14,414 nt of DNA from Phyllobacteriaceae bacterium. Lineage in GTDB: Bacteria > Pseudomonadota > Alphaproteobacteria > Rhizobiales > Rhizobiaceae. The translations under genes were made by a program, and so were the position numbers. The stretch is taken from NCBI GenBank assembly GCA_024645155.1, contig JAHEGF010000003.1, positions 1-14,414 on the forward strand. Direction: 5' to 3'. Under the pieces are notes generated by a model. The model was given only the letters and a program-made list of their open reading frames with translations, searched no databases and was not told the DNA's origin. Of the stretch, positions 1 through 6,477 are shown piece by piece (within the stretch, counting starts at the first letter, position 1; each line of letters begins with the position of its first letter).

Positions 1-1
1 T

Positions 2-190
2 GTCGTGCTGACCGGGCTGGCAACCGATTTCTGTGTCCACTATTCGGCCATGGATGCGGTCACCCTGGGATTTGGCGTCACGCTGGTCAGTGATGCCTGC
101 CGGGCAATCGATCTGGACGGATCGCTGGATGCGGCAATGACAGCGATGGCAAACGCCGGCGTTGTCGTGACCGGGAGCTCCAGCATCTAG
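2..190 (+). CDS. pncA: Nicotinamidase, C-terminal part (5' end outside window)
   Basis: This is the last 62 codons of a gene that enters from the left edge in frame 2 and stops with TAG. The motif GLATDFCV (codons from about 14 to 37) matches the active-site loop of PncA-type nicotinamidases in the isochorismatase-like cysteine hydrolase superfamily. Its Cys (codon 32-34) corresponds to the catalytic nucleophile; the Asp and Lys of the triad lie upstream of the window. The following pattern, DAVTLGF, then VSDACRAIDLDGS, then an AGV near the end, is also typical of PncA. The enzyme hydrolyses nicotinamide to nicotinate and ammonia in cytosolic NAD salvage. It converges on livF with a 26-base gap and probably has nothing to do with the neighbouring transporter. 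Another isochorismatase-like amidohydrolase is possible, but the ACRAID segment favours PncA. Confidence 0.85.
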   Translation, partial: VVLTGLATDFCVHYSAMDAVTLGFGVTLVSDACRAIDLDGSLDAAMTAMANAGVVVTGSSSI

Positions 191-196
191 CCAAAT

Positions 197-214
197 TGTT
201 TCGCTTCCGAAATA
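197..214. terminator. Weak hairpin in the pncA-livF convergent gap
   Basis: TTTCG (199-203) and CGAAA (208-212) pair around a four-base loop; one wobble and one more A-T pair extend the stem. It is the only secondary structure in the 26 bases between the convergent genes. The stem is AT-rich and the downstream tract is ATAT, not T-rich, so a terminator role is doubtful. Confidence 0.25.
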
Positions 215-216
215 TA

Positions 217-912
217 TCAGACGCCGACATAGCGCGTCAAAAGCGCGTGATTTTTGCGGAGTGTTGCCGCATCGACAATGTCGCGGTTGCGGCCATTTTC
301 GATAAAGGCGACACGATCGGCAATCGACAGGACGGCGTCAACACGCTGCTCGACCAGAAGGATCGCGACTCCCTGCATTTTCATTTCCACGATGACCTGG
401 CGGATCTGGTCGATCATTGACGGCTGCAGGCCCTCGGTCGGTTCGTCCAGAAGCAAAAGCTTGGGTTCAATGCATAACGCACGGGCCGTGGCAAGCATCT
501 GCTGCTCACCGCCGGAAAGGGTTTCGGCGCGCTGGCCAAGGCGTTCACGCAGGCGCGGAAAAATGTCGAGAACGCGGTCGCGGACCTTTTTGCCGCCGCC
601 ACGGACCATGAGGCCGATTTCGAGATTTTCCGCCACCGTCAGTTCGGAAAACAGCCGCCTGCCCTGGGGAATATAACCGATACCCCGTTTCGGCACCTCA
701 TGAGGCGGCAGGGCACTTATGTCCTCTCCGTCGAGGTGCACCGAACCGGCACTGAGAGGCAGCAGTCCCATGATCGCCTTCATCGTGGTTGTCTTGCCGG
801 CGCCGTTGCGGCCCATCAGGCACAGTATTTCGCCAGCGTTGACTGCCAGCGATATGCCGTGAAGCACCGGCGCCTCGCCATAGGCAACCAGGATATTGCT
901 GACATCAAGCAT
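217..912 (-). CDS. livF: Liv-type ABC transporter ATPase LivF
   Basis: Cytoplasmic ATP-binding subunit of a branched-chain amino acid type (HAAT) importer, 231 residues, normal length for LivF. Walker A is GRNGAGKTT (34-42), the Q-loop Gln is at 83, the signature is LSGGEQ (132-137), and Walker B is LLLLDE (152-157). The switch segment reads LLVEQ, with Gln at the usual His position, which is normal for LivF as opposed to LivG. The ATG at 912 is chosen because the sequence starts at once with the family pattern MLDVSNILVAYG. A purine-rich GGGGACGG lies just upstream, and the codons further upstream look non-coding. The start overlaps the livG stop by 8 bases, so translation is probably coupled. 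It is the last gene of the operon. The transported substrate cannot be read from this subunit. Confidence 0.93.
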   Translation of the reverse strand: MLDVSNILVAYGEAPVLHGISLAVNAGEILCLMGRNGAGKTTTMKAIMGLLPLSAGSVHLDGEDISALPPHEVPKRGIGYIPQGRRLFSELTVAENLEIGLMVRGGGKKVRDRVLDIFPRLRERLGQRAETLSGGEQQMLATARALCIEPKLLLLDEPTEGLQPSMIDQIRQVIVEMKMQGVAILLVEQRVDAVLSIADRVAFIENGRNRDIVDAATLRKNHALLTRYVGV

Positions 913-1633
913 GAACCGTCCCCAGATAGGCTTCCTGAACCTTGCGGTTTGCACGAATGTCCGCAGGTTTTCCCTCAGCCAGTATTTCGCCGAAATTCAG
1001 CACCGTTACGAAGTCCGCCAATTCCATGACCACATCCATATTGTGTTCGATCAGCAGCACCGTTGTTTCGGCGGATATACCGCGGATCAGCGTTTTGAAG
1101 TCCTCAATCTCGCTGTCTGCCAGACCCTGCGTCGGCTCATCGAGAATGAGCAGGCGCGGTTTTTGACCGAGACCCATCGCGATTTCCAGCAGGCGCTGAT
1201 GCCCGTAGCTGAGATCTCCGGCAACCTGCCCGGACCTTCCGGCCAAACCGACACGGTCCAGGGCATTGATGACCTCACGATCGATCTGCTGGAGGTTGCG
1301 CCCGGCACGCCTGCGCACCGCCAAAGCAACGTTCTCATGCAGTGAAAGTCGCGCAAAGATCGAGGTGATCTGAAACGTGTAGGCCATGCCGCGCGCTATG
1401 CGCTTGTGGGCGGCAAGGCGGGTGACGTCTTCGCCGAGGAAAAAAACCTGACCGGCATGGGCTTCAATGCGGCCGCAAAGCAGGGAGACGAATGTCGTCT
1501 TTCCGGCACCATTGGGGCCGATCAATGCGCGGATCTGGCCTTCGGGCAATTCAAAGCTGACATTCTTGACGGCTTGCAGCCCGCCGAAGCTGCGTGTCAG
1601 GCCCTCGGTCGACAGGAGCGTCATGGCAGCCAC
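905..1633 (-). CDS. livG: Liv-type ABC transporter ATPase LivG
   Basis: Second ATPase of the importer, 242 residues from the chosen start. Walker A is GPNGAGKTT (39-47). The signature is the LivG variant LSYGHQ, followed by Walker B LLILDEPTQGL. The switch His is present in LLIEHNMDVV, a hallmark of LivG. The C-terminus, with EAYLG, is typical. Start choice: a perfect AGGAGG (1642-1647) sits 8 bases before a GTG at 1633, whereas the ATG at 1624 is 17 bases away, too far for that site. The ATG at 1624 overlaps the livM stop as ATGA, so a coupled start there, three residues shorter, is the alternative. It pairs with LivF as a heterodimer under the LivH/LivM permeases. Confidence 0.92.
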   Translation of the reverse strand: MAAMTLLSTEGLTRSFGGLQAVKNVSFELPEGQIRALIGPNGAGKTTFVSLLCGRIEAHAGQVFFLGEDVTRLAAHKRIARGMAYTFQITSIFARLSLHENVALAVRRRAGRNLQQIDREVINALDRVGLAGRSGQVAGDLSYGHQRLLEIAMGLGQKPRLLILDEPTQGLADSEIEDFKTLIRGISAETTVLLIEHNMDVVMELADFVTVLNFGEILAEGKPADIRANRKVQEAYLGTVHA

Positions 1634-2565
1634 GGCGCAAACCTCCTGCGGATTTCGCCAACAAGGCCCTGGCGGGCAAAAAGGGTCAAAAGGACGAGCA
1701 CGGCGCCGGCGATCAGCATGTAGGCGCTGGTCAATCCGCTCGACAGGTCGATCAGGTAGAACATGAAAAGCGTACCGACAAGCGGCCCGAGCACGGTTCC
1801 GGCACCGCCTAGCAAAACCCACAACAACGGAAATATCGAATATTGAACGGTAGCAAAACTGGCACCGGCATATCCGAACAGCAATCCGTAACCGGCGCCT
1901 GCCAGTCCGGAAAGCGTGCCGGAGATGACGACCGCCGCCAGCTTGTGGCGAAAAATGTCGTAACCAAGCATTCGCGCACGTTCCTCGTTTTCACGAATGG
2001 CGACAAGAATGCGCCCCGCCGGCGCATGGACAAGCCGCAGCGTGACAGCCATGCAAACGGAAAACAGGATGAGGGCAGCGAAATAGCGGTTGGACGCGTC
2101 GGAGAGATCGACACCGGCCATGATGCGGTCGGCCTGCTGGATAACGAACCCTTCGTCTCCCCTGGTATATTCTCCGAGATTCAAAATCGCGAGATAAAAC
2201 GCCTGGGCGAACATGAGCGTCACGATCATGAAGGCGACACCGGTGGTGCGTAGCGCAAGGAAGCCGACGACCGCGGAAACCACGAAGGCCGCCGCAATAC
2301 CGGTCAGCAAGGCGGCCGAAGGCGGAAACCCGAGATGCTGGATCGTCAGGGCCATGCCGTACATGCCGGCGGCGAAAAACATGGCATGACCGAGACTGAG
2401 CAGTCCCGAATAGCCAAACAGCACATTGTAGCCCATCGCATAGCAGGCCAGGACCATGATGCGCGCAAGATTGCCGTGGTGGTAGGCAGGCAGGACAAAT
2501 TGCAGCGCAAACAATGCCGCAATTACCCCGCCATGCAGGGCGAGTGATTTGCTTTTGTTGTTCAT
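1621..2565 (-). CDS. livM: Liv-type ABC transporter permease LivM
   Basis: Inner-membrane permease of 314 residues with about eight or nine hydrophobic segments. The family-defining stretch NVLFGYSGLLSLGHAMFFAAGMYG lies near residues 47-70, shown by its core SGLLSLGHA. A second conserved region, RENEERARMLGYD, is the cytoplasmic coupling loop that contacts the ATPase; the closing pattern LLGGAGTVLGPLVG is also typical. It forms the translocation pore with LivH. The ATG overlaps the livH stop as ATGA (2562-2565), and there is no convincing Shine-Dalgarno, so translational coupling from livH is likely. The N-terminal MNNKSKS is a short cytoplasmic tail before the first membrane segment. Confidence 0.92.
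   Translation of the reverse strand: MNNKSKSLALHGGVIAALFALQFVLPAYHHGNLARIMVLACYAMGYNVLFGYSGLLSLGHAMFFAAGMYGMALTIQHLGFPPSAALLTGIAAAFVVSAVVGFLALRTTGVAFMIVTLMFAQAFYLAILNLGEYTRGDEGFVIQQADRIMAGVDLSDASNRYFAALILFSVCMAVTLRLVHAPAGRILVAIRENEERARMLGYDIFRHKLAAVVISGTLSGLAGAGYGLLFGYAGASFATVQYSIFPLLWVLLGGAGTVLGPLVGTLFMFYLIDLSSGLTSAYMLIAGAVLVLLTLFARQGLVGEIRRRFAPWLP
1642..1647 (-). promoter_or_regulatory. Shine-Dalgarno AGGAGG deciding the livG start
   Basis: Read on the minus strand this is AGGAGG, 8 bases before GTG 1633 and inside the end of livM. It is the strongest ribosome site in the transporter operon and is the reason for preferring the GTG over the ATG at 1624. Confidence 0.6.
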
Positions 2566-3443
2566 GCGGAGCGCGTTCCGAACAGTCCGGTCGGGCGGAA
2601 CACGAGGATGAACGCGACCAGCAATGTGGCAATGATCTTGGCCAGCGTCGGGGTGAAGAATACCGATATGATGCCGTCACTCATGCCGATGATTATAGCG
2701 GCAACCACGGTGCCTGAAAGGCTGCCGAGACCACCGATGATCACAACGATGAACGACAGCAATAGAGGATCACCGCCCATCAGGTAATGGGCCTGCTGGA
2801 TCGGCACGATCAGCACTGCGGCGAGCGCGGCAAGGCCGGCGCCGAGGCCAAATACCAGCGCATAGACCCGTTCGACGGGTATGCCAAATGCCTGCGCCGT
2901 TTCACGGTCGAGCTGTGTCGCGCGCAAGACGAGGCCGATGCGCGTTCTGGCCATGATCGCCCAAACGCCGAGCAGGATTGCAACCGCAGCCGCAATCACG
3001 AACAGCTTGTAGGCGGAATAGCCGAACCAGGGGAAATAGATCCGGTAACTGAATGGTGCCTCAACCGGCCGTGCATCCGGTCCGTAAGTCATCAGCACGG
3101 TCTGCTGGATGATGTAGAGGATGCCGATGGTAGCAACGATGGTGTTCTCGGGATCGTAGTCGAGACGTTTGAGGACGATGAAATCGGCGGCAGCAGCGAT
3201 TGCTCCTGCGATTACCGGGGCAACGAGAACCGCTAGTGCAAATCCGATTGCCGGATGACCACCGGCAAGGGATGCCACCCACCAGGCCAGCACGGCACCG
3301 AGCATGAAGAACTCGCCGTGGGCTACATTGACAACGCGCATGACGCCAAAGACCAGACTCAATCCGACAGCCGTCAGCGCCAGAACCGCCGCTGTGACAG
3401 CGCCTTCGAGGGAAGCCAGGAAAAGATAGGGGCCGAGGTCCAT
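2562..3443 (-). CDS. livH: Liv-type ABC transporter permease LivH
   Basis: Inner-membrane permease of 293 residues, the usual LivH length, with about eight membrane segments. Diagnostic stretches are GLSLVFGVMRVVNVAHGEF near the N-terminus, the coupling-loop pattern GLVLRATQLDRETAQAFGI, and IIGGLGSLSGTVVAA. The C-terminal LVFRPTGLFG is also a family signature. It pairs with LivM. The ATG at 3443 is the first possible start and gives a standard N-terminus. No good ribosome site precedes it, only a pyrimidine-rich stretch. A strong stem-loop ends 12 bases upstream of the start, so ribosome access may be limited. This fits the common need for less permease than binding protein. Confidence 0.92.
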   Translation of the reverse strand: MDLGPYLFLASLEGAVTAAVLALTAVGLSLVFGVMRVVNVAHGEFFMLGAVLAWWVASLAGGHPAIGFALAVLVAPVIAGAIAAAADFIVLKRLDYDPENTIVATIGILYIIQQTVLMTYGPDARPVEAPFSYRIYFPWFGYSAYKLFVIAAAVAILLGVWAIMARTRIGLVLRATQLDRETAQAFGIPVERVYALVFGLGAGLAALAAVLIVPIQQAHYLMGGDPLLLSFIVVIIGGLGSLSGTVVAAIIIGMSDGIISVFFTPTLAKIIATLLVAFILVFRPTGLFGTRSA

Positions 3444-3455
3444 CGGGAAGAAGCG

Positions 3456-3479
3456 TGCCCCGGTTCAGGAACCGGGGCA
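3456..3479 (-). promoter_or_regulatory. Intercistronic stem-loop between binding-protein gene and livH
   Basis: A perfect 11-base inverted repeat, TGCCCCGGTTC and GAACCGGGGCA, with two bases between the arms, fills half of the 45-base gap between the binding-protein stop (3489) and the livH start (3443). On the minus strand it is not followed by a T run, so it is unlikely to be a full terminator. More likely it stabilises the 3' end of the binding-protein message or causes partial termination, giving more binding protein than permease. The strand given is that of the transcript. Confidence 0.65.
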
Positions 3480-3488
3480 GCGGCATTA

Positions 3489-4793
3489 TCAGAAGGACTG
3501 AGTCGTGTAGTCGGTTTCGTCTGGATAAAGCGTGTCTTCAATGGATGTCGTGTGCGCCAACACGAGCCTGCCGCTTTCCACACGGCTGATATACTGATGC
3601 CCGAATGTCTGGTGTGTCTTGCCATTGAAGCGTTTCGCACCCTGCGGGTGTTCACGCGACAGCGGCATGTCGGTCATCGCCTCCACCGCCTCGATCAGCT
3701 TGGCCCGGTCAGCCGGTCCCTGGTAGCCCGCAGCCTCCATGCCCGCCTTGACGATATGGAGCGTTTCCCAGCAGCCGAACATGTGCGAGTAGGTCGACAC
3801 GTCCTTCGGATCGGAGATCGAAGCGCCGTTGTCGTCGACACCGACCGCTTCGCGGTAAAACTTGTCGTGTTCGGACTGGTCGGCCTGGGCGTAGCGCGGA
3901 TTGCCCTCCCAGAAATAGGTACCTTCCAGGAACTCGAGACCGGAACTGCCAAGATCGACGGCTTCCAGACTGTCGATGAAGCCGAAAATCTCGGGCCGGT
4001 TCGGGCCGAAGAATTCGCCCATTTCCTTGACGAAGGTCAGGACAGCGGGACCAACCATGACGTGGTAGATCACCTCGGTACCGCTCGGAATTTGCGGGAA
4101 GTACTTGGTGAACGAGGATTCGGTTGGCGGAATGGCGATCTTGGCGAGCACTTCGCCGCCCTGTGCTTCGACGGCAGCAGAAAAATAATCGCGGTGATCG
4201 TGCCCGAATGCAAAATCGGGGAAGATCATCGTCACCTTCTTGCCAAGCGTCGAGGCAACGAACGGCGCCATGGCCTGAACCTGGCTTTTTACGTCGGTAA
4301 TGCCCGGCTGCAGCGTGTAGCGGTTCAGCATGCCCGATGCGACGTGATGGCCTTCGGAGACCACGAAATAGGGCAGCTTCAATTCTCCGGCGCGCGGCGC
4401 GGAGCCAATGACCACATGGCTGAACAATGTGCCAAACCCGATGTCGCAATTGTGTTGTGTGGCGAATTTCTCGACGACCTCGGCGCCACGTTTCGGATCG
4501 GTGCCGTCGTCCTCGGCAACGATTTCCACCGGCCTGCCGTTGATGCCGCCATTGTCGTTGATCAGCTTGGCTGCGGCCATCGTGGTGCGGTCATACCAGC
4601 GGCCATAGGCGGCACCGATGCCGGTTCGATGGACCTGGAAGCCGATCTTGATGGGAGCAGAGCTCTGTGCCTGGGCATAGCGCACAAATCCCGGAAGGAT
4701 GCTTGCACCGGCGGCGGCTCCCGCGCCAATGGCGAGGGTTTTGAGTACATTGCGGCGTGTTTCGATCACCGGCTTGTTTTTCTTGATTATCAT
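3489..4793 (-). CDS. Tat-exported Liv/Urt-type ABC substrate-binding protein
   Basis: Periplasmic type I solute-binding protein (Peripla_BP_6 / HAAT family), 434 residues. The N-terminus has a Tat signal: ETRRNVLK with twin Arg at 13-14, a hydrophobic stretch rich in Ala and Gly, and a likely cleavage after AQA (residue 42). The mature protein begins IKIGFQVHRTG and shows the usual LINDNGGINGRPVEI segment. The ATG at 4793 is chosen because AAGGAGG sits 6 bases upstream and the Tat motif follows directly; the 23 extra upstream codons overlap the promoter region. It is the first gene of the KHMGF importer operon. The ligand is unknown: related proteins bind branched-chain amino acids, urea, amides or other small polar compounds. 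Its place beside an N-demethylation operon suggests an N-methylated solute, by inference only. Confidence 0.9.
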   Translation of the reverse strand: MIIKKNKPVIETRRNVLKTLAIGAGAAAGASILPGFVRYAQAQSSAPIKIGFQVHRTGIGAAYGRWYDRTTMAAAKLINDNGGINGRPVEIVAEDDGTDPKRGAEVVEKFATQHNCDIGFGTLFSHVVIGSAPRAGELKLPYFVVSEGHHVASGMLNRYTLQPGITDVKSQVQAMAPFVASTLGKKVTMIFPDFAFGHDHRDYFSAAVEAQGGEVLAKIAIPPTESSFTKYFPQIPSGTEVIYHVMVGPAVLTFVKEMGEFFGPNRPEIFGFIDSLEAVDLGSSGLEFLEGTYFWEGNPRYAQADQSEHDKFYREAVGVDDNGASISDPKDVSTYSHMFGCWETLHIVKAGMEAAGYQGPADRAKLIEAVEAMTDMPLSREHPQGAKRFNGKTHQTFGHQYISRVESGRLVLAHTTSIEDTLYPDETDYTTQSF

Positions 4794-4799
4794 GACAGT

Positions 4800-4806
4800 C
4801 CTCCTT
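4800..4806 (-). promoter_or_regulatory. Shine-Dalgarno AAGGAGG of the binding-protein gene
   Basis: AAGGAGG on the minus strand, 6 bases before ATG 4793. It is a near-perfect site, consistent with high expression of a periplasmic binding protein, and it rules out the longer start at 4862. Confidence 0.75.
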
Positions 4807-4848
4807 GCTCGGATCGGTTCGGTCTCTTTGCGGGCCCTTGATTGAAGA

Positions 4849-4862
4849 TTGTATGCGTACAA
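4849..4862. promoter_or_regulatory. Inverted repeat TTGTA-N4-TACAA, possible operator
   Basis: TTGTATGCGTACAA is a perfect 5-base inverted repeat with four central bases, extended by one more match at the outer ends (4847-4864). It overlaps the candidate -10 box of the importer promoter, so a bound protein would repress. The shape TTGT...ACAA resembles sites of GntR/FCD-type regulators (family knowledge), but no such regulator is encoded in the window. Confidence 0.45.
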
Positions 4863-4871
4863 ACAGTTTGT
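4859..4871. promoter_or_regulatory. 13-base palindrome ACAAACAGTTTGT, possible operator
   Basis: ACAAAC and GTTTGT flank a single central base. It overlaps the preceding inverted repeat by four bases and sits between the candidate -35 and -10 boxes. The two together look like a composite operator, though nothing identifies the binding protein. Confidence 0.4.
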
Positions 4872-4892
4872 CCAGTTAATTCTGGTTCCGGT

Positions 4893-6317
4893 TCATGCCC
4901 CGCGCGGCGCGGCAAGCAGCCATAATCCAAACAACGTGTATGCGATCATGAATACCGCCGGCGGAATCTGGCTGATCAATGCCTTGCGCGCATTCCCGAA
5001 CATATCGATGGCGATCGCATGAGACAACAACACGGCCAACATGTGGCCTGCGACAATTGCGGCGGCTTGCGAAAGGAAGATGACCTGCACGGAATCGTGC
5101 GAATTCAAAAAACCGGTCGTGACATAGAAACGACCGGACCACAGATAGCTGCTTCCGATTGCCCAGGGGTCGTTCAGCGCGGCAAAGAAATACTGGCCAT
5201 TGATGAGAAAGCTGATCAGGTAATGGGCGATATGATAACCGGCGGCAATCGGCAGGATGGTGCGGGCAAGGCGGCCAAATGCCTCGGCAAAGCGGGCGCT
5301 TTCCCCGACAATGGCCAGGCCGAAGGCGACGGCAGCAGCAAACGCTGCCGGCAAAAGAATGTTTGCGGCAACCAGACCAGCAACCGTCTGCCAGATGACC
5401 GCCGAACGGCCGGGAAACTCTAGCGGATTGACACCGATTTGTGCGAGCCACCAGAAGGTTTCGTTCAAACCGTCGAAGGAACCGGAAGCCAGGATCATGA
5501 TGACGAAAACGGCTCCGCTGAGAGACAGTGCGGGTGCACTGGCAATCTGCCATCCAGGCATGCCGCTGCGAACCTTTTGTGCGTCTGCGCTGCCGCAGGG
5601 TGCAAGCGACGCATAATGGCGCATCAGCACCGTGAAACACTCGCCGCGCGAAAGCCAGATTTCGCCGCCGAAGAGCACCATGCCCGAAAAGGTGTAGAGC
5701 CAGTAAGCCGCAACAACGACCGCCAGTCGCGACGGATCGTCGGGCGCCGGATAGGCGAGATAGAACATCATGAAAAGTAGCAACGCCGCCACCGCGGGCC
5801 AGCTTGAAATTGCGCGAGGCAGGGGAAGCATCGCAGGGGCCGCGGATTTCGAGAACAGGAAATGATAAATGCCGGACCAGGGATTGATGAAGCGCCAGAC
5901 GTCACCGGCAAAGGCGTGCAACGTGACGATGCCAACCCAGAAAATCGTCAGGATGACCAACGGCAGCAAATTGGTCAGCGGGTCGTGGGGCCCGGAAAAT
6001 CCGAGATAAACAAGGAACGCCAGCACCAGCGCCGAAATCACGCTTGACCACGGTTCCAGCACTCCGCCCCGGCTTTTGAAACGTTCCCGTGAGGAAAAAA
6101 TGGCCGTTGTCATCCGGTCCGGCAGCAATCCCAGGACTATGGCGGTCAGTGCGACCGCAGCCACGCCTGCCGCCGTGTAGACGCCGGTCGGAAGAAGGAG
6201 CACAAACATCTGCTCGGAAGCATGGGCATGGGCCTGTCCAACGCCTGCCAGTGCCATCACCGCCAGCACGAGAAGGGCCCGAAATGCGAATCTGTCGGTT
6301 TGGCGGCCAGTCTCCAT
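4893..6317 (-). CDS. Polytopic membrane protein of unknown function with paired histidines
   Basis: 474 residues from ATG 6317. The N-terminus looks like a signal peptide (basic R9/R13, hydrophobic 14-27, AHAHA at 29-33), then about ten membrane segments near 40-65, 91-108, 117-138, 172-190, 198-217, 263-280, 308-337, 353-377, 410-437 and 450-470. Notable motifs are FWVG (126-129), GDVWR (138-142), NPW (145-147), GGEIW (217-221), YHIAHYL (361-367) and GHMLAVLLSH (424-433). His residues inside helices 8 and 9 could bind metal or haem. I recall similar membrane proteins being labelled 'fenitrothion hydrolase' in databases, but cannot check this and would not transfer the name. ATG 6317 is preferred because it gives a clean signal peptide; a start at 6395 would add 26 unlikely residues inside the divergent promoter. 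It lies 99 bases upstream of the binding-protein gene in the same direction and may be co-transcribed. Confidence 0.8.
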   Translation of the reverse strand: METGRQTDRFAFRALLVLAVMALAGVGQAHAHASEQMFVLLLPTGVYTAAGVAAVALTAIVLGLLPDRMTTAIFSSRERFKSRGGVLEPWSSVISALVLAFLVYLGFSGPHDPLTNLLPLVILTIFWVGIVTLHAFAGDVWRFINPWSGIYHFLFSKSAAPAMLPLPRAISSWPAVAALLLFMMFYLAYPAPDDPSRLAVVVAAYWLYTFSGMVLFGGEIWLSRGECFTVLMRHYASLAPCGSADAQKVRSGMPGWQIASAPALSLSGAVFVIMILASGSFDGLNETFWWLAQIGVNPLEFPGRSAVIWQTVAGLVAANILLPAAFAAAVAFGLAIVGESARFAEAFGRLARTILPIAAGYHIAHYLISFLINGQYFFAALNDPWAIGSSYLWSGRFYVTTGFLNSHDSVQVIFLSQAAAIVAGHMLAVLLSHAIAIDMFGNARKALISQIPPAVFMIAYTLFGLWLLAAPRGA

Positions 6318-6385
6318 GGCTGAATCATATGGGCTGTTTTCAGGATTGCCATCCCCAATTGCAGTCCATTCCCATGAATCACGCA

Positions 6386-6415
6386 TTGTCAGCATTGCAA
6401 GTTAAGCCTTAAAAT
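6386..6415 (+). promoter_or_regulatory. Candidate sigma-70 promoter of the regulator/catabolic operon
   Basis: TTGTCA (6386-6391) and TAAAAT (6410-6415) each match consensus at five of six bases and are 18 bases apart, a good spacing. Transcription would start near 6422, giving a leader of about 55 bases to ATG 6478 that carries two dyads. No other rightward promoter is obvious before the first enzyme gene, so it may serve the whole operon. Confidence 0.5.
6402..6412. promoter_or_regulatory. Dyad TTAAG-C-CTTAA
   Basis: A perfect 5-base inverted repeat around one C, lying in the spacer of the candidate promoter and touching its -10 box. It is short enough to be chance in AT-rich sequence. I list it because two larger dyads follow within 25 bases. 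Confidence 0.3.
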
Positions 6416-6425
6416 AACTGTTGTG

Positions 6426-6437
6426 TTTTCGCGAAAA
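6426..6437. promoter_or_regulatory. Palindrome TTTTCGCGAAAA, possible operator
   Basis: A perfect 12-base palindrome just after the predicted transcription start. Short perfect palindromes of this kind are common operators for small helix-turn-helix repressors (family knowledge). It abuts the next, larger dyad at base 6437. Confidence 0.5.
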
Positions 6438-6465
6438 AATGAAATTATTGCCAAATATTTCATTT
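6437..6465. promoter_or_regulatory. Nested 29-base dyad, likely operator of the XRE regulator
   Basis: Outer arms AAATGAAAT (6437-6445) and ATTTCATTT (6457-6465) are perfect inverted repeats whose starts are 20 bases apart, about two helical turns. The centre, TTGCCAA (6448-6454), is itself a dyad on the same axis at C6451. Of the 14 symmetric pairs, 12 match. It lies just upstream of ATG 6478 of the XRE-cupin gene, where autoregulators usually bind. It could also form an RNA hairpin in the leader. Confidence 0.55.
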
Positions 6466-6477
6466 CATGGGCCGGCC

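Larger units (their letters stand above)
4848..4874 (-). promoter_or_regulatory. Candidate promoter of the importer operon
   Basis: Read on the minus strand, TGGACA (4874-4869) and TACAAT (4853-4848) each match the sigma-70 consensus at five of six bases, but the spacing is 15, shorter than ideal. Both boxes lie in the 99-base gap upstream of the binding-protein gene. The short spacing keeps confidence low; a regulator that reshapes the promoter could compensate. Confidence 0.35.
6318..6477. other. Divergent control region between membrane protein and regulator
   Basis: This 160-base stretch is the largest non-coding gap in the window. It is clearly AT-richer than its neighbours, above all from 6400 to 6468. 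It holds the candidate rightward promoter and three dyads described separately. I found no convincing leftward promoter for the membrane-protein gene within it. Confidence 0.7.

Noticed and set aside
3255..4841. Long rightward open frame of 528 codons opposite the substrate-binding protein gene
   Set aside because: It is the antisense shadow of a clearly coding, Tat-signalled binding protein; the translation has no recognisable domain and no sensible start signal. GC-rich codon use keeps such antisense frames open.
6318..6395. Extended N-terminus of the membrane protein from ATG 6395
   Set aside because: The 26 extra residues are polar, precede a proper signal peptide and lie on the rightward promoter.
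6421..6477. Longer starts for the XRE-cupin gene (TTG 6421 or ATG 6439)
   Set aside because: They would put the palindromes inside the coding sequence, TTG 6421 coincides with the predicted transcription start, and neither has a ribosome site. ATG 6439 cannot be fully excluded.
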